Shown in pieces: positions 1-13,400 of a stretch of DNA of 64,000 nucleotides (position 1 is its first letter; every line of letters starts with the position of its first letter). The notes beneath the pieces were generated by a model. The model saw only the letters and a list, made by a program, of their open reading frames with translations. It did no database searches and was not told the DNA's origin. The stretch covers positions 372,001-436,000 of the forward strand of contig JAXRKN010000016.1 of the NCBI GenBank assembly GCA_038502055.1. Reading direction: 5' to 3'. This stretch comes from Tanytarsus gracilentus (Eukaryota > Arthropoda > Insecta > Diptera > Chironomidae). The translations under genes and the position numbers were made by a program.

Positions 1-3000
1 ACAAAGCTCTAATGAGATTGAAAAGGAGAAATAATTTTTTGAATTAATTAATTATAATTAAGTTTAGACGTAGATTGAGGCGTATAGTGTTACTTAATTA
101 AATTTTTTACAAAAAGAAGAAATTTAAAAACATTAAAAGCTTTCAACATAAAAAGCTCACGTTAAATTTTTAATGGAAACATGAAAAAATTTAAAATTTA
201 TGTTAAATTGAACAACATTAAAAATTAATAAAAACATCAGGAAAAACAAGCAAAAAAATTGAAAATTTCAGCGAATAAAAAAGCTTTTGAATATTTATGT
301 TAAAAGAGTTAAAAGCTTTTCAGGGGTTGGACACTTTTGCTATTGAAAATTATTAAAATGTGAGTAATTAATAAATTTAAAAAGTTAAAATGATCAACTT
401 CATTTTAAACTTTAAAAAACCAAAGTGTCCAACCCCTTCTCACTTAAAAAGCATTCAATACTGTGAAGCGTGAATATTCATGAGTTATCTCAATTCGCAT
501 ATTTTATTACATGATGTTTGACAATCCACATTTATAAATGTATTTTTATCCCCGAAACGCGTCCACAATAAAAATTGTCGAGAATGATTTACGAAAATCT
601 TTTTATATCTGAAGAAGGACTCAATATTATTATTATGATGTTGATTGCATATCAGAGTGAGGATAAGAACAATATTTTTCGACGCTTGATTGAATTTTAT
701 CGCGTACACCATAAAAAATGTGTTATGGAAGACCGTTCTTTCTGCGCGACTGTGTCAATATCGCTTTTTCATTGCATGATTTATTGAGCGTTAAAAGTGA
801 TAAAAAAGCACGTCGTGTAGGACGGCAATGTGAATAACATATCATCCAAGGTACAAATTTTGCTGACAGTTTTGCTCATATCGCCTCGACTAACCGTCGG
901 CGTGTGTAAAAACTTGTAAAATAATTTTTAAAACACCAACTGTTAAGTGCTGACTTTTTTCTTTCTCTGCCAAATTCTCACTAAATTTTTATGACCAAAA
1001 TTCGTGATGATGCACATGGAAATTGAATTTGTTTAAACTTTTTTTTGCCATCGCCATTTTTTTGAGAGTAATTTTTCATGCTCACCCCACTTTATCCGAC
1101 ACACGGTTACAACTTACATGTGGCGATGACATAGACGAGATGAATAGTGGTAAAGTGCATTGTGGTGGAAGTTTTTAATGAACTTTTTAATATCCATGGA
1201 AAAATGAAAAAAAAAATATTAAAATTCTAACGTTTTTTTATGTTTTAAAAAAGTGAAAAGTTAATATTTAGCGTCGCATTTTCATATCCCCTTTAAACTA
1301 ATTAAAATTCTCGAGAAAAAGTTTTCATGGCAATCTTTTAAGGGTGAGAACAATTGTCCTTACAACAAAATTATCAGTGTACTGTTGGATAGCAATGATG
1401 GTGACAGGAAAGAAGAAAAATTAGTTAAAAGCGCAAGAAAAGCAAAGAGAGAAAATTTATTGCTGTCAAGTGTATTTTGTGCATCAACATTTAAAGTGGA
1501 TGATTTTCCTTAAAATGTATTTATATTGAATGAACCCTATTCATAAATTGAGTCACTTTACAAAAAATTTATTTTTTAGAATATTTATAAAATTTCCAAA
1601 TGATTTAACAAAATTCACAAATCACCCCACTCCGTTTAAAGACAAATCCCTCAAGTCTACACAACAAATAACAAAAAGACACACTCAAGTGCACAAGTCA
1701 CTATCATTCTACTTAAACAAACATTTACAATAATCTTAAAGTGTAAATTTCATTGTGTTTTTTATGATGGAAATTTGCTCAACCGCCAAACTACTAAAAA
1801 TAATGACAGCAATATTTTTTATTACGATACCAAATAAAAACTACAAACAAGATTTTTCCTCTTTTTCCTTACCAGAGTTTTGTGTGGAGATCGAGAGACA
1901 AAAAAATTGTCTCTTTTTGTGTTTTTCTTTGTTAGATTTTCATCACCAAAAATGCTCTTTTTACTCTGCTTTAAATCTACAAATGTCTCGAATTGCATTC
2001 AGGATAAACGAAAACGTGCTTTGAAGCACTTTCAAGTGTGCTTTTTTAAAAAATAAATCACATAAAAAATATAATTGGGACTTTTTTAACTCTATTTTTT
2101 TGCTCATCTAATGTTTCCTTGCTGAGTTGCCAATTTTTGCTTTCGAGTGGAGTTGAAAATTTTCTCTTTTTGTCTACCGAGGAAATTCGTGACAGAAAGT
2201 CTACATAAAGAGGAGTTTATTGTATGTACAATGCCAAGATGCTTTACAAAAGAATTTAACCGACAATTTTCGACAATATGCAAAATGCTAAGAGAAGAAA
2301 TTTCACTCGAAGTGTGTGTGGGAATTTATTTATAGAGATATTTGGTGCTGAATTTTAACATTTTTATAAGTGAGGAATTTGTACGAAAAAAGAAGGGGAA
2401 ATTATAAAATGTTTAAATTAGTTTTAATAAAATATTGATTTTACATAAATCTCGCAGTTATTTGAAATAACATTTCAAGTATATCATAACAATTTTTCTT
2501 CCCCCACCAAAAATTTATTAAACTAAGCTTCCGCCAACATAAAAGCACTGCGAGTTTTATTATCTAAGAATAATAAAATGAACAAATATACTGCGGCAGT
2601 GATTTTGTGTGTGGCTTCAAGTGTTAAGAGGGAAAAATCTTTGCGTCAAGTTGCTATGGAGCGAGAACAATATCGAGGACATATAAGATGAAAATCCTTT
2701 CTTTTCACAAATATTTGCATAATATTTTTCGTATGTTTAAGTAATGTGAGCAACACATAAGACTTTTCTCCATTCAATAGCTTTCAATAGAGTTTTATTC
2801 AAACAAATTCCGATTATGTGGAACAAAAATTCGCTATGCTGTTTTCAAGATGTTTTTTTTTTTCATAAGAATTCTTACATGAATTGCACTTTGTGGAAAT
2901 CTACTGGAAAATGTGCGAATGAAAGGTGAGACGATGCTCAAGAGTTGAATGGGTATTTTACGAGTGTAAAAATGAAAAAGGTCAAAAGTTTCTTATTTTT

Positions 3001-3596
3001 TTTAATGAAAAAATAAGAAGAAATCGATGAGTGAACTTGTGAAAACTTTGAAATAATGACCGATGAGGATGGAAAATTGCAAATAAAATTGTTAAAGAAT
3101 TCTCTATAGATTTAAAAATATCATGAAAAAATTTAACTCTTAAAAAAGTTCATGTTATTCAAAAAATTGTTAAAAATTTAAATTTTTCTTATAGATTTTC
3201 CACTCAAACTTTCAAAAAAAATAATTTTCTTTTTTACTACAAAACTTTTTTATATCTCAACAAAATTTTTTTCTGACATTCGAGTGTCACTATAAAAATA
3301 TTTCTCGCCATTATTTCCATGAATTCAAGCAGTAAATCTGCATATATCCAAATAAAAAAAACTTTTCTATTGCCATTATATTTTGGCAACGAGAAAAAAC
3401 AGCGCATGAATGCGAGTAAAATTGAATAAAAAGAGAAATTGAAAAACTTTTAAACGATGAGAAAAAAAAGATGAAAATTAAATTAAAAAGTCTTAGAGAT
3501 TTGTTTCTCATAATATTCTTATGAAAATTAAGGTTGGAAAAGAGAACGAGGAAGGAAAGGAAGCGAAATCTTCAAAGCTAAATTCCAAATACTTGC
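1..3596. other. Non-coding stretch, probably intron of gene 1
   Basis: No exon with receptor similarity was found on the minus strand, although TM3 and S2 of gene 1 must lie further left. It is therefore probably intronic. It contains a short inverted-repeat element (323-437) and AT-rich low-complexity sequence; open frames here are short and show no family features. Confidence 0.5.
323..437. repeat. Short inverted-repeat (MITE-like) element, GGGGT-TIR family
   Basis: The left end AGGGGTTGGACACTTTTG is matched in inverted orientation by CAAAGTGTCCAACCCCT at the right end, with an AT-rich centre of about 80 bp. A second hairpin with related ends lies at 34345-34438. No coding capacity. No convincing target-site duplication seen. 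Confidence 0.55.
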
Positions 3597-4463
3597 CTAG
3601 GACTTAAGTCGGATCCTTGAAACGCCATTGTTGAGTGGAAAAAGTTGAATTTTTCATGTTAGAGAAAATTTTACATTTTTCCGCGCAATTTTTATTATTT
3701 TTTTTAAATTTTTTTGTGTGTCCCTCCCTTGAAATTTCAAGCTATTGTTATTAAATTCCACACATTTTGAACAGTCAGCAGTTCTCAACGAGCATATGAA
3801 CTTACCTTGCTGCATTAGTGAACCTTAATTGCGAGCAGGGAATAAAAAATAAAATGGAAATCAAGTTAGAGTGAAATTAATTCAACGTAAAGCTCTCTCA
3901 CTCGACCGCATCATGTTTGGTTTTCAATTTGCATCAGATGGAGTTCATCTCCCCCCGAGCGGTGGTTCACAGTTTTAATTAGAAAATCTCTTTATTCGAA
4001 ATGCATAATTTAAAGCAGCGCGTGGATGTGTGAACATAAAATTTTACTGTTGGTCGGCTTTAAAAAATTTTACTACATGATTTTGCTTCCTTCCGTTGAA
4101 AGTTTTTGAGCTCATGAAGTTGCGAGAAAATGTCTCCAACTATTTTTCACTGTATTTATTTCAACTTTGCCACCAAAACCAACATCTGATGCAAGATGAA
4201 ACTTTTTCATGTATGTTGAGATCGACACTGAGGGAGGTTGACAAAGGGTGAATGTTTATGTTTCAAAAAAATATTTTGCTGGATGTTGAAAAATTTTGAA
4301 ATTATAAATTTTCCACCCTTTGATTTAAATTTTCTATAAAAAGAGCAAAAACTCACCTATAGTGAACCATAAACTGTTGAGAAGCGAAAATTGATTTATG
4401 AGAATGCCTTCGTAGTCTTTTCTGGTACATGCGTGTGGCACTTCCCACTCATACGGTGAAAAT
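3597..4463 (-). other. KaiR1D: Cassette B of gene 1: alternative TM1-pore linker and pore loop in three exons
   Basis: Exons 4463-4357 (107 nt), 3823-3806 (18 nt) and 3615-3597 (19 nt), total 144 nt. The first encodes R then FSPYEWEVPHACTRKDYEG and onward to FSLLNSLWFTI. The 18-nt exon adds SLMQQ. The 19-nt exon adds GSDLSP and two bases of Arg. Entry is in phase 2 and exit in phase 2, exactly as cassette A. The acceptor of the first exon follows a strong pyrimidine tract (CTTTTAAACAG). The last donor is GC type (AG|GCAAGT). The sequence is diverged from A but keeps every family landmark, so it looks selected rather than decayed. Whether it is used in mRNA cannot be seen here. Confidence 0.75.
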
Positions 4464-7400
4464 CTGTTTAAAAGAAAGTTGTCGCAAAAAAAAATATAAA
4501 CTTATAAAAGCCACGAAATAAAAAAAATAACTTTTCCATTTTCCTGTCAACAATCGAGCACTTGAAGAGACAGCAAAAGACTTTTTTAACTTGGCTCTCG
4601 AAATTATGCAAAGCATCATTACTGAGTGGAAAAAGTTATGAAGGTGTAGAGAGGGCAATGTACATAAACAACTCCATTTTCGAGACTGAGAGAAGAACTT
4701 TCTCCAACTCACCGTAGGCAACCGAACAAGAAGAAGAAAAGGTGAAAAACTTCTTTAACCTTCGATGAGGAAAGTCTTGAGAGTGATTGACTTGTAGACA
4801 AATTTTGCAACTCGCTAAAAAGAACACGAAAATCTTCGGTGTCACAAAGCACGTGACGAGTGAGAGATAAAAATGGCATTTTTGATGAGACATTTTTTTG
4901 GCACGCACAGTAAAAACCACAGAAAAGCATCAACAACTACAAAATGACAAAATCATCGCCTCGTAATCGCTGTGACAAATGTCACATCTTCATTTTTTTT
5001 GCTTACTTGGGGAGAAAATCACATCCCTGTTGCATTAAAGATCCTGCGATGATAAAATATAGTTTGAGAATTTTTTTTTCGTTGAATTTAGTGCGCATTT
5101 TCGAAATGAAATTGCGCTAAATTTACTTAGTGCTTGCTCATTTAATGAAATATTTACCTATTGCAAACCTAAATCATTACACGTGGAATGATATAAATTT
5201 TAGTTTGAAATTTGCAAGTCCAAAACTAATTATTTCATTACCATAAGCAATTCATTAGTGTAAATTGAGTTTCCGCTTTCTCGGGCTGGTCGGGAGAACT
5301 CCACTCGTACGGTGTGAATCTATTTAAAGAAGTTTTCATATTAACAACTTTTTTTCTCTCTCAGTTGCAATATTTTTTTTAATAATTATGAGGGATTTAT
5401 GTTCAACGAAGAGCTTTGCGGCTGGAAATAAAAGTTAATTTGGTCAATTATTTTTACGACACTGTACCTGGCGAGGATGAACAGCAGGATGGAGACGCCG
5501 AGATAGGCGGTCTGCAATATAAAAAAATGAGGAAGTTGAGTTATATCCATAAACCGAGATTATTTTATGACTTTGTCGAATGCCAAGGACGGACTTTGAA
5601 TTTTTTTAACATTAAAAATTTATTTTACATTTTTTTTTAAATATTTAGAATTTTCAAACTTTCTGATAACTCCAGCGTGCTACCTCTTAGTCATTAATCA
5701 ATCAATCAATTTAGAATTTTCAAACTTACCGCCATGTATGCCCAGACATCTAGCGACAGCGGCGAGAGGAAAGAGAAGAGATTCGGCGGCTGCTTTAACG
5801 GCTTTCGGTACAATACTGATATACCCAGATTCATGAATGGCATTGTGAAGTCAACAACTTGCTCTCGCTGATACGTTATGGTGAGATCTGCAATGGCCAA
5901 ATCAGCCCGTTGATCCAATAACTCTTTAATCATTCCATCCCACTCGCTAGTTATTTTCATTGCGAATAGAAAGAAAGAGAGAACAAAATACTTTGTTATG
6001 CATTAAAGTTTGAAAATTTAATGTAAGGCACTTTTCATGTTTTGTTAAATTGAGTTTTCTTGGATCGGTATTTGATAAAAAAGCAGGCGAGAAAAAGATG
6101 AAAGTTCTTGGGTATGGTAATTTTGAAAACAATTTTATACTCGAGTTGTTTTTCGATCATCCATTATCAGCACGAAGACCTTTGACACATTCAAGTTTGT
6201 GCTTTTGAACAATTTTGAAAAATATGCAAATTATGATATTTTTTGGTGTTTGAGTTGAGAAATAATTTTTTATTTTATTGAAAAACATTTTTAATGGCTC
6301 TTCAAAATTTGAATGTTAAAATTCACTTGAGTGCACCAAAAATTAATAAAATAAAATAAATTTTCCCTTCGAAACTCAATTTAACAAAATTTAATTACTT
6401 TTCAACCTTAACTCTGTCAACCGTAATCAAAATTTAATGAAACTCACCCATCTTTGTAACCACCGTACTTTCCGTCCGGTGCTAATCGAATTGAGTAGTT
6501 GAAGTGAAGGACTTTTGAGACCTCCTCAATGAGATCAATTGCATAACCCTCAAATTGATCGTTGCCAGTAAGCTCCTTTGCTGACTCTTTACGCATGCAG
6601 TAGGGATTACTCAGTATCGTCGACACAACGAGAGTTTTATTAGCCAATATCTCTTTTATCTCTCGCTGCTGCTCGTTATAGGATCTCGTGAGATTTACAC
6701 CTTGCGTTGAGTTCCACGTGCCCGTTTTACGCAAACCTCCCGGCGAGAGTTCAATTACGTCGAGAACAAAGTCCGTGCGAAAGCCCTGATGATCAAATTT
6801 AATGACATCAGTTAGGCCACGCATTTCCACAATTTTCATGTAGTTAATGAGACTATAACCATGTGGCCACGTATCCTGATTGTCACACGACAGTGGGTGT
6901 ATGTCAATTTGTTGACTCGAATCGAGATCATGCAGAGCTTTAGCAAATAAGTGCACAGCATCGTACATGAGAGCCGTTTCAGCTCTTATCACCGAATTGT
7001 TGTAGTAGCCCAAATTTATTTTCTTCCCGCCCAACTTCGAGTCAATGTTTGTCCAATTTTTGGCCGTTTGACGCACCAGAGGACTGTCGGGATTTACGAG
7101 ACGAAACGCCGTGATGTTTGTTCCGCCATACATAAAAGGCTCTAGATTGACACTGTGCAGATCCAGTGACGTTATTAAATAGCTGTGATAATCGCTCATC
7201 ATGCCAATCTGTTGCGCTTGCTTTAAAACCTCATAAATCTTCTCGGTCGTACAATCAAGTACGATTCGTGATTCGCCTGATGCTTTGATTCCTTTCAATA
7301 GAGGCCTAAATTTGATTCATTATTAATTAATTTATGTTTTATGTTCGGGAATTTAAAACTTTAAATGCGTTCACTCGCAATCAAATAAACAACAATTTTG

Positions 7401-10400
7401 ATAAAGCCGAAGCAGTTAAGACTTACCTATAATCCCCCGAATCACTTAACTGACGTACAGTAATTGGAAATTCTGATGGACCGTGAGCTTTTAAAAGCTC
7501 TTGAAGCCTCACTAATCCCTCGTTTGTTTCATAAATTATTGTAAACGACTTCCATCGCCACGCGCTCACGAGATCAACGTAAGCCTTCGAGAGTGTACTT
7601 GGATGCGGATAAAGATTCACTAAACAGCTCTCTCGTCGCAGTCGATAGTCCCAACGCGTCTCAAGATGAGGAATCTGTGAAAAATTATAATTGTTCCCCG
7701 ATGATTAATCATCCATCATGTGCAATTACAACTATCGAGCATCTATGCTAATTTTAACATGCTACTCGAGAGTGAGTCAGGGTGAAAATGAGTTGAGGAA
7801 ATTCATTTTAAAGACTTAACCATCTAAAAGCTCGTTAAAAAGCTCAACCAATTGTCATTCTAAATCACCCACTCAAGTCATGAATAAGCGATGATTAAAT
7901 TGAAAATTTATTGCTTCAATTCAAGTTAATTTAGAAGCCATCAATTCAAAGCTTTTTCCCCTTCTCGCTGCGTCAAAATAACATGAAAATGCGTATTTCA
8001 TGTTACGCCAAATGAAAAGCTTTAGGCATAAATTAGAATTAATTTTACGTGTATGTTGTCGTCGTTCTTCTTTTTTTATAAGCCGTCTAAATCTATTTAA
8101 AGACATAATCACATCATTGAATGTTGACTTAACGACTTTCGTGTTTGAGTAATTTTCTTTAGAGTGAACAAATCATACTTTTTGAAAAGCTTTTGTCGTA
8201 ATAATGATTTTGCGAATTTAATGGAGATTAAAATGTGGAAAAGTTTGACACTGAATTTTGGGGTTTTACTTTATTTTAAAAAATATTGGTAAAAAAATAA
8301 TTTCAATAAAAATCTTGAAAATATTTTCACTTTATAAACTTAAACAAAAGCTAACAAAAAGAAGTGTTAAATTATCTTTAACCTTTAATCTTTATGTTGA
8401 TGTGAGTTTCCACTTTCATGAAAGGTTGGAAAAGAATTTTAAGCAATTTATTCCCCACTCGGTAAGTACGCATAAATGTGCGTATCAAGCACAAAACAAT
8501 CTTCCACGTAATTCGTTGTGAAACAAAACAATAAAATTATTACGTGAAAGAAGGGGAGAAAAAGTTTTAATAAAAAAATTATTTTACAGCTTTTACCGAC
8601 AGCGGTGCGAAATGTTTTCGCTAATGTGGGTTGGCAATTAAAAGAACAAATGCGGCGAGCAAAAAGTTGGCATCGAAAACAATTAGCTGAAAATGTATTT
8701 TAGGATATTTCTTGCTAAATTTTTAGAAGCCATGATTTGATTTAGATCGTAGGGTGTTGAGAGAAAAAAATTAATCGAAAAAATCACTCACTAAGTTATT
8801 TTATCATTGTTGACTCAAAAATTTGAATTATTTAAATATTTTATCATTTTTCTTTCTACTTTGAGTGCGTGAGGAAGATTTAATGCAAATAATGTTCAGT
8901 TATGGAATTTTTTACGAGAGATTTATGATGGCGGTAAAAGCTTTTAAACGACAGTCTTGAATCATTTCATGAAGTTGCTTTTCCTTCGAGAATATATAAA
9001 ATTATCAAATAACATCTTAAAAGAAAAATTTAAGGATGAAAAACTTGGATTGAAAATTTAAAATTCATGAAAATTGAAATAAAAAATATTAAAGTGGAAA
9101 TTTAAAAAATTAATATTTCAAACCTAAGCTCCACACCCTTTAAATAACGCTCACATGCAAAAAAAATAAGCTCACCTCCATTGTGTCGCAAATGCTCTGC
9201 ACATGGGACGCGGTGTGCGATGATTGTGGTCCAAAAATGGCAGCAACGCCCGTTTTCATTAGATGACAAACGCGTTTTGATGCATGGAAGCTATCTTGTG
9301 GCAATATTCGCTCAATTTCAGCATAGAGCTTCGAGCGGGGTAAAATTTTATTGTCGGCATTGATTTTCTCCACAGCGTACTTGAAGGCAATCTCTTGCGG
9401 ATCGGTTATTTGATGATCATCGCCTCCATTCGACGGTAGGGGTGAAAATAATCCGCCTAAATTCATAAATATTTTGATTAAATCATTAAATATGAAAGAA
9501 GAGCATCCCGGAAGAAAATTGATTGCATTTCGATGGTGGATTTTCAGTGTCGTAACAGCTCAAATGTGCCACTAGTCAATTTCAAGCTAAGCTTAATAAA
9601 AAAAATTCGATCATGAAAATGGAAAGATTTTTCTTTCTTTTTTCGCTCTCTATTGAGAAATAAATTGTCTAAAACTCTCATCTGCAGATCTCATGTGAGC
9701 ATATGTGGTTAATATCGATAGAATAATGTTATATTATTTTTCATGTTCAACCCACAACGTTTCATGGCATCAGCACACAGGGTGACTCGAGCGATTTTTC
9801 TTCATAATGTTGAACGGAGCCAAAAGATTATTAAAATCCAAGGGGTGGACACTAAATATTTTATAAATTTATTGTTAATTTTTATAAAAAAATATTAATA
9901 GATATAAAAAATGCGCAAAAAAATTTAAACCACAAAAAAACCTGACTTGAATTTCATATGTTCTTTGTGACACATCACCGACCTCTTTTTTGTTTTCGGT
10001 GTTCTCAATAAACCAATTTATGCCTCTTTCAATTCTTTTTCCTCGAACGATGAAAGCTATGAATTTGAAATTAAACTGTTCAACACGAGATATCAGAAAA
10101 AGGATTTGAGAACTGAAGCGGGAGATATGAATATGAATAGGAAGATGTCGAGAGTGATTTGAGACCTTTTGTTGAACATTGTATTTTGACAAGGGGAGGA
10201 GATGAAAATTCTTCATGCATATTTTTAGCAGAAAAATCTCCTCAATTCATTCGAACAATTTTCACCCCATCAAAACCATTTGAGAGCATCACTGCATTCG
10301 ACAACAGCAAACATCGGTCATTCACGAATAATTGGACTTTTAACGCTCATGGAATTTCAGTATTTGCACTCTACTGAAACGAATTACGGTTTTTTGTACC

Positions 10401-13400
10401 AACAAAATTCTATGACAGCGTATTTGATTAATTGTCACACCGCCATCAATTTTTATTTTTTAGGTGAGTTGTTAAAGTTTTTTTTAGATGAAAACACAAA
10501 ATTTAATCAGCTTTCAATGGTTTTTTAAATTTGGAAAATTTCATTAAAAAATTCACAACAATGCAATCTAGAAAAGTTTTTTGTAATGCACTCGAAACAG
10601 AAAACAATAACTCATCGGAAATGTATCGGAAAATTTTCAGGATAACAATTAATGTTCGAACATGCAAGTGATGGTAAATTGCTCCCCATCTGGCATTTTG
10701 AGGAATGATCTGAGTTTTATCTTTCTGATTAGTTAATAAATTTCCATGTACATTTTTATCTGCAATTTATTAGGATTATGAGCAGGCAACAACTGTCTTG
10801 AAAGTATCGTAAAAATAATAAAAATAATCGTGAGTATATTTCTTGAGTTATTATATTGGAGAGAGTTAAATTAATGCTTTACGACTCGACTATTAAGCAT
10901 GTTAAGCGATAAGCATAAATTGGCTTTATTTATCCGAACTACAATAATACACACATGATCGTAGAACATGACAAATGTGTGCTAGCTTCAGGCAATAAAC
11001 CCAGCCAGCTTCCGAGCAAAAGTTCTGTTTGCTTCGGTGAGACATTAATGAGAGTTCTCTCGCACTGCCATTGAACGACCGCCGAAATGACTCATAAATT
11101 AAGTGTTGGTTAATTAATTTATAAATCATTTCGCTACGATACTAATTGATCCAACTCATTTAAAGGTGCGACTTAATGAGCGTGACGTACTGCTGACATT
11201 TATTTTATACAAACAACTGCACTGCAGCGTACCAGTTTAATTCATTTTTAATTAATTTCGAATTTTAAACGCTTTAATGGGATTTTTATGTCAAAGGGTT
11301 GAAATATTTTTAAAAATTATTTTTAGTTTAATAATTTTTAAAAACTTTAATAAAATTAATGAAATTTATTTAAAATTTCAAATTTTATACAAGATTTAAC
11401 TTCCCTTAATTTTATGTTAAATTAGCATAATTCGTTCAATAATTAAAGAGATTTCAACTGCATTTATTTGATTAATTATTTATTTATTGAAAAATTTGCT
11501 TTCGATTAAGCGTCTCTAGCTGGAGTTTATTCAATAATTATGCAAAATTCTAACAACTTAATGAGCTTGCCGAAAATTAATGCAAATTGAATCGAAATTG
11601 CTAATAACGTGCGTTATTAAGGCAGCATGAAAGCTTCCCTTAGGTAAATTGTGTCGTTATACTTCCGAAAGAGATAATAATTAGTTACGGTGAATAACCA
11701 GCAAAAAGGGCATGAAAGACCTTAAAAATGAAGCAAGAAAAATTTCCGGCTTAAAAAGTTTTTCGTAAGATCTTTGAAAACGTTTCGATATCGTCGTCAC
11801 GTTTCAGGCATGGAAATTATTTTTTACCTCTTTTTTCATTTTCCTTAATTGTGCAGCGAGAAAAGTTAAAAGTGTTAACAGCAATTCATTAAATTAGCTA
11901 CAAAATGACACTTTTCGTTGTCTCTTGACGCCTTTTAATTAAATTACACTTTTAAGTAAAAAAATGCTATTAGCTTGTAATTTTCTTGTACTCGAAACAC
12001 GAGAAATTTTTTAATTAGTTTATATGTGCGAAAAAATGTGGAAATTATTTTAAAATGTAACTTTTGAGTTCTTTAAATAAAATTAAATCTTTAAATTAGA
12101 TAAAAATGCTCGAAGATATTTTCTTCTCAACTAATTAACCTTCTTCTAGACCTTTCAAGACATAACTCATTATCAATTCACTGGAAATGAGATTGTTTGT
12201 CCTAACACCCACTTTTCTATTATTTATAGTCACATTAGACCCTAAAGAAATGACTTATAGGGCGAGAAAAAAGCTATTAATTTTCGTTTGATTGCAAAAT
12301 CACGACAACTATGTCAGAAGATTCATGTTTACAGTCTCATGCGGTAAGTGTGGTGCGAAAATTTACTGCGCGCCCTTTCTTATGTGTTTTTATCAAAAGA
12401 GGCAGCAACTTTCACATATGAAGAAATGAAAACATCAACAAAATCGCCCAATTTTTATGATCTTTCACTTCCGTGCCATTGAAATTGGCATCCTTGAATG
12501 AGAAAAGTAATATGAAGGGTTGCTCTTTGAGAGGCAAACGACATCAACAATAATAACACCCTCGATCCTTCATAAATTTAATATGATTAATATTTTTTCC
12601 TTTCGATATTTCTCTACAAGTCCTTTCAATGGGAATTATGTTGTTGATAGCGAGTTCAGTTCATTGAAGTGCAACCAGAAAATACTACAGAAGAGGATTT
12701 TGTGGTCATTTGTGTGTGATAATCGTAAATGAGAGCAGAAAAAGTTTTTTTCTATTGTTTCATCAAGGAAATTATTGAGGTCGAAATGGGGTTCATGTAG
12801 AAAATCCGTAACAAATCAATTAAATTAAACAAATACATAAATTAGTTTTAAAAATAATTTTAATGTACCAAAAGCAGCTTAGTAAAGCTCAAAACTTTTG
12901 AACTTCATCAAATATTTTTTTAAAACAATAAACAAGCGTAAAAAATCTTTTTCGTATGTAAGTTTTCCGAAAATGCAGCATAAATATACAAAAAGATTTG
13001 CTTGATAAAATTCAAATGGAAATTTTTCCTTCCATCATAAGCTTTTAAGTCTTTCTTTGCTGAGTTCAGAATTATTTTTTGTTTCGGCAAAGCAATCAAA
13101 AAAGAAAGAATGTCCAATAAATTATTTGCTTTTATGATCAAAAAAATATTTTAGTATTTGACGAGGTGATGAAGAAAAATTTCCGTTTTATTTTAGGCAA
13201 ACATCAAACAGAAAATTATTAAGTGTGAAATTTGAGAATTTGTTTTGGAATAAATAAGGTGGAAAAAGGGACAAGAAAGACATTAAAAATGGATGAGAGA
13301 GGTTTTATGGTGTTTATTTATAATTTGAGTTAACTTAACTTTTAATTTTTAAAATTAAAATCCGAAGAAATTTTTAAATTATTCTAGAACATCCGGAATA

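Noticed and set aside
2578..2691. Short frame with a signal-peptide-like start (MNKYTAAVILCVASS)
   Set aside because: Only about 38 codons, no downstream exon or family match; a chance occurrence is likely.
4449..4936. Three overlapping minus-strand open frames of 75-94 codons between cassettes A and B
   Set aside because: They run through the intron and the start of cassette B in wrong frames, have no family motif, and are not needed by the splice model.
3806..5168. Cassette A first exon spliced directly to the 18-nt exon of cassette B
   Set aside because: The phases do not match (2 against 1), which would shift the frame and meet a stop; A has its own microexon.
9875..10216. 113-codon minus-strand open frame
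   Set aside because: Low-complexity, no recognisable domain, lies inside the first intron of gene 1.
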